Shown here one piece after another: positions 32,174 through 40,807 of a stretch of DNA of 45,335 nt. Made by a program: the position numbers and the translations under genes. The stretch spans positions 1-45,335 of the forward strand of contig DDQG01000041.1 of assembly GCA_002342585.1 (NCBI GenBank), read 5' to 3'. Source of the DNA: Prevotellaceae bacterium UBA2448. GTDB taxonomy: Bacteria; Bacteroidota; Bacteroidia; Bacteroidales; Bacteroidaceae. The notes beneath the pieces are model-generated. The model worked only from the letters and a program-made list of their open reading frames with translations. It did no database searches and was not told where the DNA came from. How positions within the stretch are numbered: the first letter of the stretch is position 1; each line of letters starts with the position of its first letter.

Positions 32174-32800
32174 ATGAATTTTCTCGAGGAAAAAATTTTA
32201 CAGGAAGGTAGTATCAAGCCAGGGAATGTACTGAAGATTGACAGTTTCCTTAATCACCAGATTGATATCGATATAATGCGACAGATGGCGAATGAGATTA
32301 AACGACGTTTCCGAGGTAAGGAGGTGAATAAGATTCTGACTATTGAGGCAAGTGGTATCGCTATTGCTACTGTGCTGGCGGAGATGTATGATGTGCCTGT
32401 GGTGTTCGCAAAGAAGAGCGAGACTGCCAACAGTACTGACGATAAGTATGTGGCTCAGGCTTATTCGTTCACTCATAAGCAGATGAATCAGGTGTTCGTT
32501 TCGAAACCTTATCTGAGGGATGACGATAAGGTGCTCATCGTGGATGATTTCCTTGCCGACGGACAGGCTATGCATGCTCTCATCGACTTGGTTCATCAGG
32601 CTGGAGGTGCTGTAGTAGGCATCGCCGTAGCGGTGGAGAAGGGTCAGCAGAACGGAGGTAAGATTCTGCGAAGCGAGGGTTACCACCTGGAGTCGATGGC
32701 TATTGTGGAGTCGATGGACTGGGAAACTCAGACTATTCGTTTCCGCGAGCAACCAAAGGAGGTGTGTGAGAGTTATAATCTGAAGTTGATAAATGAGTAG
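32174..32800 (+). CDS. xpt: Xanthine phosphoribosyltransferase
   Basis: This 208-residue cytosolic salvage enzyme makes XMP from xanthine and PRPP. The PRPP-binding loop VLIVDDFLADGQA lies near residues 120-132, and the N-terminal GSIKPGNVLKIDSFLNHQID segment is typical of Xpt (B. subtilis type). I chose the ATG at 32174; longer frames would begin inside the promoter. It overlaps the downstream permease by eight bases, so uptake and salvage are translationally coupled. No purine riboswitch aptamer is seen in the short leader. Confidence 0.92.
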   Translation: MNFLEEKILQEGSIKPGNVLKIDSFLNHQIDIDIMRQMANEIKRRFRGKEVNKILTIEASGIAIATVLAEMYDVPVVFAKKSETANSTDDKYVAQAYSFTHKQMNQVFVSKPYLRDDDKVLIVDDFLADGQAMHALIDLVHQAGGAVVGIAVAVEKGQQNGGKILRSEGYHLESMAIVESMDWETQTIRFREQPKEVCESYNLKLINE

Positions 32801-34127
32801 CAGCAAGGACAATCTGTACACCCTGGACGGAAGGGTGCCACTGTTGGAGGCTGTGCCTTTCGGTCTGCAACATGTGTTGGCGATGTTCGTGTCGAACATC
32901 ACTCCTATCATCATCCTGGCAAATGTAGTGGGCATAGAGGCTGGAGTGAGTGCCACGCTGATTCAGAACTGTATGATCATTGCCGGCATAGGTACTCTGA
33001 TACAGCTCTACCCTATTTGGCGCATCGGTTCGCGCCTGCCTATTGTGATGGGTATCAGTTTCACGTTTCTGTCGCTTTCCATATATATCGGCAAAACTCA
33101 CGGAATGGGTTCGCTGATTGGTGCTGTAATCATTGGCGGTGTGATTGAGGGTCTGCTGGGACTCTGTGCGAAGTACTGGCTGAAGATTATACAACCTATC
33201 ACGGCTGCTACGGTAGTGACTGCCATCGGTTTCTCGCTGCTCCCTATCGGTGCCAATTCTTTTGCCGGCGGTCAGGGTGCTGCCGACTTCGGTTCGCTGG
33301 AACACTGGATTGTAGGAACCATCACACTGTTTGCCTGTCTGGGATTCCAAGTGTTTTCGAAGGGAGTTATGCGTTCGCTGTCGGTACTCATCGGACTGAT
33401 TGTGGGTTATGTAGCTTCGATAGCGATGGGTATGGTAGATTTCTCGGGTATGCATAATGTCAGTGTTGTTTCGATACCTAATTTCATGCCGTTTGAACCT
33501 GTGTTCGAATGGGGACCAATCCTTTCGTTTCTCGCTATCTATCTGGTTTCTGCCACTGAGACCATAGGCGACACAAGTGCATTGTGTTCCGAGGCTTTGA
33601 AACGCCGAATACACAAGGCTGAGATGGGTTCGAGCATTGCCTGCGACGGTTTCGTAAGCTCTGTGGCTGGTATGTTCGGATGTACCCCAATCACTTCGTT
33701 CAGTCAGAATGTAGGACTTGCAGCTCTGTCGGGTGTGGTAAACCGCTTTGTCATTGCAACCGGTGCTGCCATCATGATTGTAGGAGGTGTATTCCCGGCT
33801 GTTGGCGTAGCTCTGACAACTATTCCGCAGAGTGTGCTTGGCGGTTGTACCATCATGATGTTCGGCTCGATTATGTTTGCCGGTTTCAGCATGATTGCCA
33901 AGTGCGGTTTCAGCAACAGGAATATGATTATCGTTTCAATGTCGCTCAGTGTGGGTCTCGGTTTCACCCAGGCAACAGGCATGTTCAGTATTTTCCCGCA
34001 GATTGTGCAGACTGTGTTTGCAGAGAATTGTGTCGCTGTAGTTTTCCTTCTGGCTGTAGTTCTGAATCTTGTTCTGCCAGGAAAGAAGTTTATCAGCGGA
34101 AAAGAAATGGACAAGGAAGGATTATAA
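32793..34127 (+). CDS. NCS2-family xanthine/uracil permease
   Basis: This 444-residue inner-membrane transporter has about 12-14 hydrophobic segments. Family features are the N-terminal VPLLEAVPFGLQHVLAMF stretch, the QP-type helix break near ITAATVVTAIGFSLLP, and the NCS2 signature around SATETIGDTSAL (about residue 252) and TPITSFSQNVG (about 290). Its overlap with xpt makes xanthine the likely substrate (PbuX role), though uric acid or guanine permeases look similar. It ends before a strong bidirectional terminator. Confidence 0.9.
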   Translation: MSSSKDNLYTLDGRVPLLEAVPFGLQHVLAMFVSNITPIIILANVVGIEAGVSATLIQNCMIIAGIGTLIQLYPIWRIGSRLPIVMGISFTFLSLSIYIGKTHGMGSLIGAVIIGGVIEGLLGLCAKYWLKIIQPITAATVVTAIGFSLLPIGANSFAGGQGAADFGSLEHWIVGTITLFACLGFQVFSKGVMRSLSVLIGLIVGYVASIAMGMVDFSGMHNVSVVSIPNFMPFEPVFEWGPILSFLAIYLVSATETIGDTSALCSEALKRRIHKAEMGSSIACDGFVSSVAGMFGCTPITSFSQNVGLAALSGVVNRFVIATGAAIMIVGGVFPAVGVALTTIPQSVLGGCTIMMFGSIMFAGFSMIAKCGFSNRNMIIVSMSLSVGLGFTQATGMFSIFPQIVQTVFAENCVAVVFLLAVVLNLVLPGKKFISGKEMDKEGL

Positions 34128-34165
34128 TGGTTAACGGTTAAAGGTTAAAGGGGGTAGAGTAATGG
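34126..34165. repeat. GGTTAAAG low-complexity tract after the permease
   Basis: Several imperfect copies of GGTTAACGGTTAAAGG follow the permease stop. It is another example of the short-word intergenic tracts seen at the start of the window, near 32034 and near 39405. Confidence 0.45.
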
Positions 34166-34270
34166 AAAATGAAAAATTATAATTCTCTAATTCTTGATAA
34201 AAAAACTAGATTCTTGAATATTGAGGCCGACTCGTTATTTCGAGATAACGACAAGAAAAGCGCCTAACTA

Positions 34271-34296
34271 AAAAAGCCTCCGTGCGGAGGCTTTTT
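34271..34296. terminator. Bidirectional terminator between permease and GH43 genes
   Basis: AAAAAGCCTCCG and CGGAGGCTTTTT form a perfect palindrome with A and T runs on the two sides, so it can end transcription in both directions between convergent genes. Confidence 0.92.
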
Positions 34297-34297
34297 A

Positions 34298-36223
34298 TTA
34301 TTTCGGTCCATTGAGTGTGGGTTCGACTGGGATTATGTTTCCTTTCTTGTCGAAGGTGAGGCGGTCGATGCACACTTCGCGATGAGTTCCCGGAACGCCA
34401 CCTCCGAATTTGCGGTCAACAAAGTTCTTGTTGATGCGGTGGTAAACGATGTACCATTCGTCTTTTCCCGGAACCTGAAGGATGGAGTTGTGAGCAGTGC
34501 CGTAGATTTTGTCTGCAGGTTTCTGCTGGATAACCATGTAGTGGTCGGGATTGATGGTAATAGGACCGAGTGGCGATTTGCTTGTACCGTAGCATACATG
34601 ATAGTTTGGACTGCCTGTGTCGTCAACAGACCAGAGGAAGTAGTATGTGCCTTTGCGATAGAACACATATGGAGCTTCGCGATAAGCCCATGTCTGCAGG
34701 GTGCCTCCCTGAGGTGTCATGTGGGTGATGGTCTCTTTCTTTATTGAGAGCATGTCGTCGTTGAGCTGAGCTCCTGCCATGAAGCCATTTCCCCAGTAGA
34801 GATAGTGTTTGCCTGTCTTTGGGTCGGTAAATACATCTACGTCGATTGCCTGTCCGCCACGAGCTACTGCTGGACGGTCGGCATCGGTTACAATAGGAGC
34901 ACCTGAGTCAACGAACGGACCTGTAGGAGTGTCGCTTACAGCTACTCCGATTTCCTTGCGACGAGTCTGTGGGTTGTTTGCTGAGAAGTAGAAGTAGTAT
35001 TTGTAGCCCCCACCCTTCTGACGCACTTCTTCGATACATGGAGCCCAGGCATTGCCGTTTGCCCAAGTGACCTGATCGCCTCTGACGTCGAGCATCTTGC
35101 CTTCGTCGGTCCAGTCGATGAGGTTGGTAGAAGAGAATACGCTGAAGTCGTGACCACCCCATCCTGGAGTGCCGTCAGTAGTGCTGTAGATGTAGTATTT
35201 CTTTGTAAGGTTTGAGTAGAGCACTTCGGGGTCGGCATGGAATCCTTTGAGGATTGGCTGCTTGTGGTTGCCAAATTCCTTGAGCAGACGGTCTTTCTCT
35301 GCCTGAGTGATAGGAATGATGGTTCCGTGACGAGGAGTGAACTTACCCTTTGTCTTAGTGTTCTGAACGAACTGGAAAGTCTTCAGGTCTTCCGATTTGC
35401 AGAACTGATAGTGTCCGCTGCCGTAGCAGTCGTACATGATAATCCAAGACTTGCCGTCGATAGCCTTGCACACACCTACTCCCTCAACTGCTTCTTTGGT
35501 CTGCTCTACATTGCCGTCGAGCATCTGCCAGCGGTCTGTGAGGTTTTTGGCAACTGCCTGATAGATGCCGCGACCAGACTCCTGCTTGTAGAAGAGGTGA
35601 TAGAGCTGGTCTGCTTCATTATATACTATGTCGCCGTCGATGGTTGCATTGCCTGCATCGAAGAGCCAACGAGGTTCGCCTTCAAGGTCGGTGAAGTCGG
35701 CATTTGCATACTGATAGTAAATTTTATCATACGAACCAGGGTCGCTGGTGCGCAGAGAATAGAACACCATATACTTGCCAGCCTTGCGGTCGTAGATGGT
35801 TTCCGGAGCCCACACGCGAATCACGTTCTTCCACTCTTTTGTGTAACGGGTTGGGAAGTTGATTGCTGAGTGCTGCCAGTTGATAAGGTCGGTTGACTTG
35901 AGGAGTACCATGCCGCGGTTGCTTGACCAGCCATAAGCTGAGCGCATGTCGGTTACGACCATGTAGAAGGTCTTGCCGTCTTCGCCACGCAGGATGTGCG
36001 GGTCGCGAACACACTGGGTGTAGGCGATGGTGTCGGACTCGATAACAGGATTTCCGTGGTTGAGCGGAGTGTAGTTGTAACCATCATCGGAGATGGCATA
36101 ACAGATCTGCTCGTCCTTCGGGTCGTTACTGTTGAAGTAAGTAAAGAGGTACGCCACCATCTCCTCTGCTGAGAGAGAGGAGATAAAGAGTGACGAAAGG
36201 ATAGTTAAGAATGTCTTTTTCAT
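34298..36223 (-). CDS. Two-domain family 43 glycoside hydrolase
   Basis: This 641-residue protein has a signal peptide (cleavage near residue 18, LSSLSA-EE). It contains two five-bladed propeller segments of the GH43/GH32 type. The N-terminal one (about 25-310) has CVRDPHILRGEDGKTFYMV, RVWAPETIYD and DGDIVYNEADQLYHLF. The C-terminal one (about 325-635) has FHADPEVLYS, NAWAPCIEE, REAPYVFYRKGTYYF and HNSILQVPG. Both keep acidic residues at the expected positions (aspartate base, pKa modulator and glutamate acid), although the N-terminal domain looks less canonical and might be non-catalytic. Likely substrates are arabinose- or galactose-containing pectin side chains. Its ATG overlaps the upstream GH2 stop by four bases. 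Confidence 0.85.
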   Translation of the reverse strand: MKKTFLTILSSLFISSLSAEEMVAYLFTYFNSNDPKDEQICYAISDDGYNYTPLNHGNPVIESDTIAYTQCVRDPHILRGEDGKTFYMVVTDMRSAYGWSSNRGMVLLKSTDLINWQHSAINFPTRYTKEWKNVIRVWAPETIYDRKAGKYMVFYSLRTSDPGSYDKIYYQYANADFTDLEGEPRWLFDAGNATIDGDIVYNEADQLYHLFYKQESGRGIYQAVAKNLTDRWQMLDGNVEQTKEAVEGVGVCKAIDGKSWIIMYDCYGSGHYQFCKSEDLKTFQFVQNTKTKGKFTPRHGTIIPITQAEKDRLLKEFGNHKQPILKGFHADPEVLYSNLTKKYYIYSTTDGTPGWGGHDFSVFSSTNLIDWTDEGKMLDVRGDQVTWANGNAWAPCIEEVRQKGGGYKYYFYFSANNPQTRRKEIGVAVSDTPTGPFVDSGAPIVTDADRPAVARGGQAIDVDVFTDPKTGKHYLYWGNGFMAGAQLNDDMLSIKKETITHMTPQGGTLQTWAYREAPYVFYRKGTYYFLWSVDDTGSPNYHVCYGTSKSPLGPITINPDHYMVIQQKPADKIYGTAHNSILQVPGKDEWYIVYHRINKNFVDRKFGGGVPGTHREVCIDRLTFDKKGNIIPVEPTLNGPK

Positions 36224-39200
36224 TTTCTTATAGGACTAATTATGTATGTATATGTGTAGTCTTGCCAAGGCATCTGGTATTCGCGACGAGGGAATGCGCC
36301 CCAAGAGTTTACACAACCGATACCCATAGAACGGGCAGAGATGTGTACGTCGTTGAACGGTTCGGCGATGAGGTCGCCACTATGGAACTGCTTCTTCTCA
36401 CGAGTAGGCTGCAGGTCGTGTTCTGTGTATTCGAGGGTCTGGCACTCAAGTGGTTTTGTACCTGCAAAACAGAGTCCTGTGCCGGCAGCATTGGTAAGTG
36501 CCCACCAACGAACCTGAGTCTTAGTACCAGACTCCTGCGGACGGATGTATGGGTAGTACTGTTCTGCAACAGTCTGTTTCCAGATAGCGAGACTCTCAGA
36601 GTTGTGACGGTCGATATAGTTCTCGCGAGGGCCCTTACCATAGTATTCAATCTGATCGAAAGCTTTCTTCACCTTGAGATTCATGCCGAAACGCAAGAGC
36701 TGTGGTTTGTTCTTTGCCTCAGGATTGACAGTGAGAGTCTGAGTGACTACCATCTGTCCGGCTGGGTTAAGCACATAGTCGAGTTTTACGGTAGCTTCGA
36801 GATGACGCAGACTGTACTCAGCTGTAGCAACTATATTGACACCATCCTGACGGATAGAGAATAACTTCTTCTCAAGACCCGGATTCTGCCAAGCAGCGAA
36901 TTTGTTCTGCATGCCTGCTCCGTAGTCGTTGTCGGTTGGAGCACGCCAGAAGTCGGGACGCAACTGACTGTCGTCCTGAGTAATCTGTTGTCCGTCGATG
37001 TCGATGTAAGCGATGTATCCAGAGCTCTTATCAAATGTGTAAGCAGCACCTGCAGCAGAAGCAACGGCATAGACAGCTCGGTCGTCGAGTGAGGCAGTCT
37101 TAGGCTGAGTCTTTGCTTTCTTGTCAGCAACAGGCTGAGCAGTGAGGTCGGCAGCCACTGGGAAGCGGTAGTCGGTGAGTACGAATTCTTCGTTGGCAAC
37201 AATCTCGCCTGCCTTCTGAAGAGCAGTAGCAGAAGCGAGTTTGCATTCGATAGTGCATACAACTTCCTTGTCTTTCTGTTCGCTCATGGCATTTGCTATG
37301 TCGGCAATGCGAACTGTAGCACGAGCCTGCGGACGGATGTTGTAGCCAGAGAGAGGAATAGTTCCACCAAACACCTTCTTTCCGTCTGCTTTGATAGTAT
37401 AGACGAGGACGATGTTGTTGAGGTCGGTGAAGAAGTTTTCGTTGTATATTTCTACAGTACCTTCAGAAGCGGAGAGGAGTTTTGCCCAAACGTTCTGATA
37501 GCAGTATTTGATTTCGTAGGCATGAGGATTAGGAACGCGATCAGGGGAAATCATACCGTTGATGTTGAAGTTGTTGTCGCTGGCTGGGAAGCGGCCGAAG
37601 TCGCCACCATAAGCGAATATTTCCTTACCAGTAACCTTAGACTTGCTGCGAAGTCCCTGGTCAACATAGTCCCAAACATAACCTCCCTGGTAGTTCTTGT
37701 ACTTGCGGATGAGGTCCCAGTATTCTTTCAGACCGCCACCGGAGTTACCCATTGTGTGACAGTACTCGCACTGGATGAGCGGACGGGGATTGCCCTCAGA
37801 ACAGTAGCGCTCGCTGTGGTTGTAGTCAGCATACATAGGACAGTAGATGTCAGTCTTACCGTTCTTGCCTGACTGTTCGTACTGGCAAGGACGACTTGGG
37901 TCGTAAGCCTTCACCCAATCATAGGCATCTTCGAAGTTCTTGCCGTAGCCGGCTTCGTTTCCGAGCGACCAAACGACGATAGAAGGATGGTTTTTCAGAA
38001 CGCGCAGATTATGCTGCTGACGCTCTATGTGCATATCGTGGAAACGAGGGTCTTTAGCAAGAGACTTCTCGCCGTAACCCATTCCGTGGCTTTCGATATT
38101 GGTTTCTGCTGTTACATAGATACCATATTGGTCGCAGAGGTCGTACCAGCGAGGATCGTCAGGATAGTGGCAAGTGCGAACTGCATTCACGTTGAGTTGC
38201 TTCATTACCTTTATGTCCTGAATCATACGTTCTACACTGACTACATAACCGCCATCTGGGTCGAGTTCGTGACGGTCGGCACCCTTGATTAGCACAGGCT
38301 GTCCGTTTACGAGGAACTGCTGATCCTTGATTTCTACCTTGCGGAAACCAACATTCTGAGGGATGCACTCAATGAATTTGTCGCCATCGTAGAGAGAAAT
38401 CAGGAGTTTATAGAGGTTTGGAGTCTCGGCTGTCCACTTCTTAGCATCCGGGATAATCATTACCGCCTCGCCGGTTCCCTTGTTGTCAATCTTCAGTTCG
38501 CCAACCTGTTTAGGACTTACATCACTTCCTGCAGGATCGAGAAGGCGTACTGAAAACTTCTTACCTTTTGCATCGGGTGCAGTCAGACGGATAGAGAGTT
38601 TTCCTCTTGTATAGTTGTCGGTAAGGTCGGGAGTAATGAATACATCCTCGATATGAACCTTAGGACGGCTGTAGAGGTAGCATTCGCGAGCAATACCGCA
38701 AAGGCGCCAGAAGTCCTGGTCTTCGTTCCACGAACCGTCGCACCAGCGCATAATCTGCATGGCTATGAGGTTTTCCTTGCCTGGAACGACAAACTTGGTG
38801 ATGTCGAATTCGGCAGCTACTTTTGAGTCTTCGCTATAACCGACATACTTGCCGTTTACATAAACAGTGATGTTGCTGGTAGCCGAACCGATATGCATGT
38901 AGATTTTTTCGCCTTTCCAGTCGGCAGGGATGGTGAATGTGCGGCGATAAGAACCTACATGGTTGCCTTTGTCCTGAACTGTTGGCGGTTCCCCTACCCA
39001 ATCGCTACGCCAAGCATAGTGATTGTTTACGTAGATAGCATCGCCATAACCGTTGAGTTCCCAGATGCCGGGAACAGGCATGGTACCCCATTTGGAGTCG
39101 TCGTACTTGAGAGCGAAGAAGTTGGCAGGACGCTCGTTTGCGCTTTCCACCCAACAGAATTTCCAAGTACCCTCAATGCTGAGGAATCGTTTCGACTGCG

Positions 39201-39390
39201 CCTTCACGTTGTGGATAGGCGACTGGTTCTTTTCGGCAAGTGCCATAGATTCGTAAGCGAAGTAGTCGGAAACGTCTGTCTTACGATTGTCGGCATTGCG
39301 CACAGGGTCTTGCCACATGGACACAGACTTCTGAGCCGATAGTGTTGCTGAAAGGAGCAACAAGCTGGCAGTTAAGAGTTGGTGTTTCAT
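36220..39390 (-). CDS. GH2 beta-galactosidase (LacZ-type, exported)
   Basis: This 1056-residue enzyme has a signal peptide (cleavage after about residue 19, TLSAQ). The domain order is that of LacZ: jelly-roll sugar-binding domain (about 70-250), immunoglobulin-like domain, TIM barrel (about 355-660), second Ig-like domain and the large C-terminal Bgal_small_N domain (about 770-1045). The acid/base is E479 in WSLGNEAGYG and the nucleophile is E542 in IQCEYCHTMGN. Export to the periplasm or surface together with GH43 enzymes suggests trimming of galactan or arabinogalactan side chains and not lactose use. It lies between two GH43 genes in one operon. Confidence 0.93.
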   Translation of the reverse strand: MKHQLLTASLLLLSATLSAQKSVSMWQDPVRNADNRKTDVSDYFAYESMALAEKNQSPIHNVKAQSKRFLSIEGTWKFCWVESANERPANFFALKYDDSKWGTMPVPGIWELNGYGDAIYVNNHYAWRSDWVGEPPTVQDKGNHVGSYRRTFTIPADWKGEKIYMHIGSATSNITVYVNGKYVGYSEDSKVAAEFDITKFVVPGKENLIAMQIMRWCDGSWNEDQDFWRLCGIARECYLYSRPKVHIEDVFITPDLTDNYTRGKLSIRLTAPDAKGKKFSVRLLDPAGSDVSPKQVGELKIDNKGTGEAVMIIPDAKKWTAETPNLYKLLISLYDGDKFIECIPQNVGFRKVEIKDQQFLVNGQPVLIKGADRHELDPDGGYVVSVERMIQDIKVMKQLNVNAVRTCHYPDDPRWYDLCDQYGIYVTAETNIESHGMGYGEKSLAKDPRFHDMHIERQQHNLRVLKNHPSIVVWSLGNEAGYGKNFEDAYDWVKAYDPSRPCQYEQSGKNGKTDIYCPMYADYNHSERYCSEGNPRPLIQCEYCHTMGNSGGGLKEYWDLIRKYKNYQGGYVWDYVDQGLRSKSKVTGKEIFAYGGDFGRFPASDNNFNINGMISPDRVPNPHAYEIKYCYQNVWAKLLSASEGTVEIYNENFFTDLNNIVLVYTIKADGKKVFGGTIPLSGYNIRPQARATVRIADIANAMSEQKDKEVVCTIECKLASATALQKAGEIVANEEFVLTDYRFPVAADLTAQPVADKKAKTQPKTASLDDRAVYAVASAAGAAYTFDKSSGYIAYIDIDGQQITQDDSQLRPDFWRAPTDNDYGAGMQNKFAAWQNPGLEKKLFSIRQDGVNIVATAEYSLRHLEATVKLDYVLNPAGQMVVTQTLTVNPEAKNKPQLLRFGMNLKVKKAFDQIEYYGKGPRENYIDRHNSESLAIWKQTVAEQYYPYIRPQESGTKTQVRWWALTNAAGTGLCFAGTKPLECQTLEYTEHDLQPTREKKQFHSGDLIAEPFNDVHISARSMGIGCVNSWGAFPRREYQMPWQDYTYTYIISPIRK

Positions 39391-39404
39391 GTTATAATGG
39401 TTAT

Positions 39405-39472
39405 TAAGTTGAAAGTTGAAAGTTGAAAATTGAACAATTATGCATTATGCATTATGAATTATGCATTAAAAA
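39405..39472. repeat. AGTTGAAAGTTGAAA / ATGCATTATG low-complexity tract
   Basis: Between the endo-arabinanase and GH2 genes are three copies of AGTTGAAA followed by four copies of ATGCATTA/ATGAATTA words. It lies inside the operon, so it is transcribed, but no fold of note is visible. Confidence 0.55.
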
Positions 39473-39473
39473 A

Positions 39474-40592
39474 TCACTCCGGGTCTGCAACTATCCAGCC
39501 TTTTTTGTCGAAGGTGAATTTGCGGATGAAGAGTTGTGCCTGTCCGTTTGCATCTTTGTTGTAGGCATGGGATACGAAGTACCACTGGCCGTCGAACTGG
39601 TATGCGGAACAGTGACCAATGCCGAAGTTATTGTCGCTTGGTCCGTAAAGGAAGGTGCCACCACCCTTCTCCATCGGACGACCTTCCTTGTCGAGGTATG
39701 GTCCTTCGATGTCCTTGCTGCGACCATAGACAGTCTTGTAGGTAGAACGCTGACCACGACAGCAGTAGTCGAAGCTGACGAAGAGGTAGAAGTATTTGCC
39801 GTTGCGGATGATGAACGGAGCCTCAACAGCGTTATCTCCTGCTTCGATGGTGTCGTTGCCCTCGATGGTGAAGTTCTCCACCTTGTCGATGTCCTGGATG
39901 GAGAGTTTGCGACCTATGCGGCGCGAGATGGTTTTAGGTTTGCTTACAGGAGTCTTGTAGTCGTTATAGTCAAGACGGACGAGCTGGATGCCGTCCCAGA
40001 AAGAACCGAAGGTAAGGTATGGATTACCCTTCTCGTCGAGGATGAGGTTAGGGTCGATAGCGTTCCAGTTGTCCTTATGCTTATGGGAAACGATGACTGC
40101 GCCGTGGTCGGTCCAACGGAAGTCAGGCGATTTTGGGTCGAGAGTTTTATTTGTAGCCATACCGATGGCACTGCCGTTCTTGCCGAATGTAGAGCAGGAA
40201 TAGTAGAGGTACCACTGTCCGTTGTGGAAACTGATGTCGGGAGCCCACATGTGTCCGCGATAGCCTGGAATGGTATCAACTCCCCAGCGCGGCAGTGTGC
40301 TGGCTGCCCAATCTACTTCGAAGTTGCGGCGATGCTGCCATTTATCCTCTCCGTCGGGAACAGGTTTGAATTCCAGTTTGAACACAGAGGGTTCGCGTTG
40401 CCAGTTCTTCATGTCGGCAGAGGAAATGACTCCTACGCCCATGCCTGTTGAGAAGATATAGTAGCGACCGTCCTCGCCACGAGCCATGACGGGGTCGTGA
40501 ACGTATGGGTGTTCGGCATTGAAACGATGGGGCTGAGCGAAGAGAGTTGCAAAGCCACAGAGTAAACTCAGAATTAAGAATGTCTTTTTCAT
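39474..40592 (-). CDS. GH43 arabinan endo-1,5-alpha-L-arabinosidase-like enzyme
   Basis: From the Met at 40592 the protein has 372 residues, with a signal peptide ending near FATLFAQ. It is a single five-bladed propeller: YVHDPVMARGEDGRYY (general base Asp near residue 33), HMWAPDISFHNGQWYLYYS, DPNLILDEKGNPYLTFGSFWDG, then VEAPFIIRNGKYFYLFVS with the acid Glu, and IGHCSAYQFDGQWYFVSHAY. The order and the SFWDG and FDYCCRG segments fit endo-arabinanases. It is the first gene of the operon with the GH2 and two-domain GH43 enzymes. Confidence 0.85.
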   Translation of the reverse strand: MKKTFLILSLLCGFATLFAQPHRFNAEHPYVHDPVMARGEDGRYYIFSTGMGVGVISSADMKNWQREPSVFKLEFKPVPDGEDKWQHRRNFEVDWAASTLPRWGVDTIPGYRGHMWAPDISFHNGQWYLYYSCSTFGKNGSAIGMATNKTLDPKSPDFRWTDHGAVIVSHKHKDNWNAIDPNLILDEKGNPYLTFGSFWDGIQLVRLDYNDYKTPVSKPKTISRRIGRKLSIQDIDKVENFTIEGNDTIEAGDNAVEAPFIIRNGKYFYLFVSFDYCCRGQRSTYKTVYGRSKDIEGPYLDKEGRPMEKGGGTFLYGPSDNNFGIGHCSAYQFDGQWYFVSHAYNKDANGQAQLFIRKFTFDKKGWIVADPE

Positions 40593-40626
40593 GTTCTTCA
40601 TCGTATTGATATATATATAAAATGTT

Positions 40627-40640
40627 GGCAGAGGTCTGCC
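40627..40640. promoter_or_regulatory. Palindrome in the leader of the glycoside hydrolase operon
   Basis: GGCAGA-GG-TCTGCC is a perfect inverted repeat that lies between the -7 element and the start codon. It could be an operator or an mRNA hairpin; no regulator gene is adjacent. Confidence 0.45.
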
Positions 40641-40669
40641 GATTGTAAAAGAAAATTAGTCTTCGCGTG

Positions 40670-40703
40670 CAAAGATAAAATAATTATAATGAATAGCGGC
40701 AAA
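40670..40703 (-). promoter_or_regulatory. Promoter of the glycoside hydrolase operon
   Basis: Minus strand TATCTTTG at 40677-40670, with a TTTG at 40703-40700 (22-base spacing, slightly long). Confidence 0.6.
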
Positions 40704-40750
40704 AGAGAATATGAAAAAAAGTTAGAAGGAAAGAAAAAACAGAAAAAATG

Positions 40751-40780
40751 AGTCCGCACACCACGTATGGCATGCGGACT
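40751..40780 (-). terminator. Terminator after glycogen phosphorylase
   Basis: AGTCCGCA (40751-40758) pairs with TGCGGACT (40773-40780), with an inner CCA/TGG stem. On the minus strand it is followed by a T-rich run (plus-strand AGAAAAAATG at 40741-40750). The arms resemble the 22-bp units at 23725-23812. Confidence 0.8.
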
Positions 40781-40807
40781 CTACAAAAGAATTATTTATA
40801 GAAGGTT

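Noticed and set aside
39423..40451. 342-codon open frame on the plus strand opposite the GH43 endo-arabinanase gene
   Set aside because: Antisense to a gene with clear GH43 motifs; its composition is that of a shadow frame and no promoter precedes it.
34298..40592. Canonical polysaccharide utilisation locus
   Set aside because: There is no susC/susD pair and no hybrid two-component or ECF regulator beside the hydrolases.
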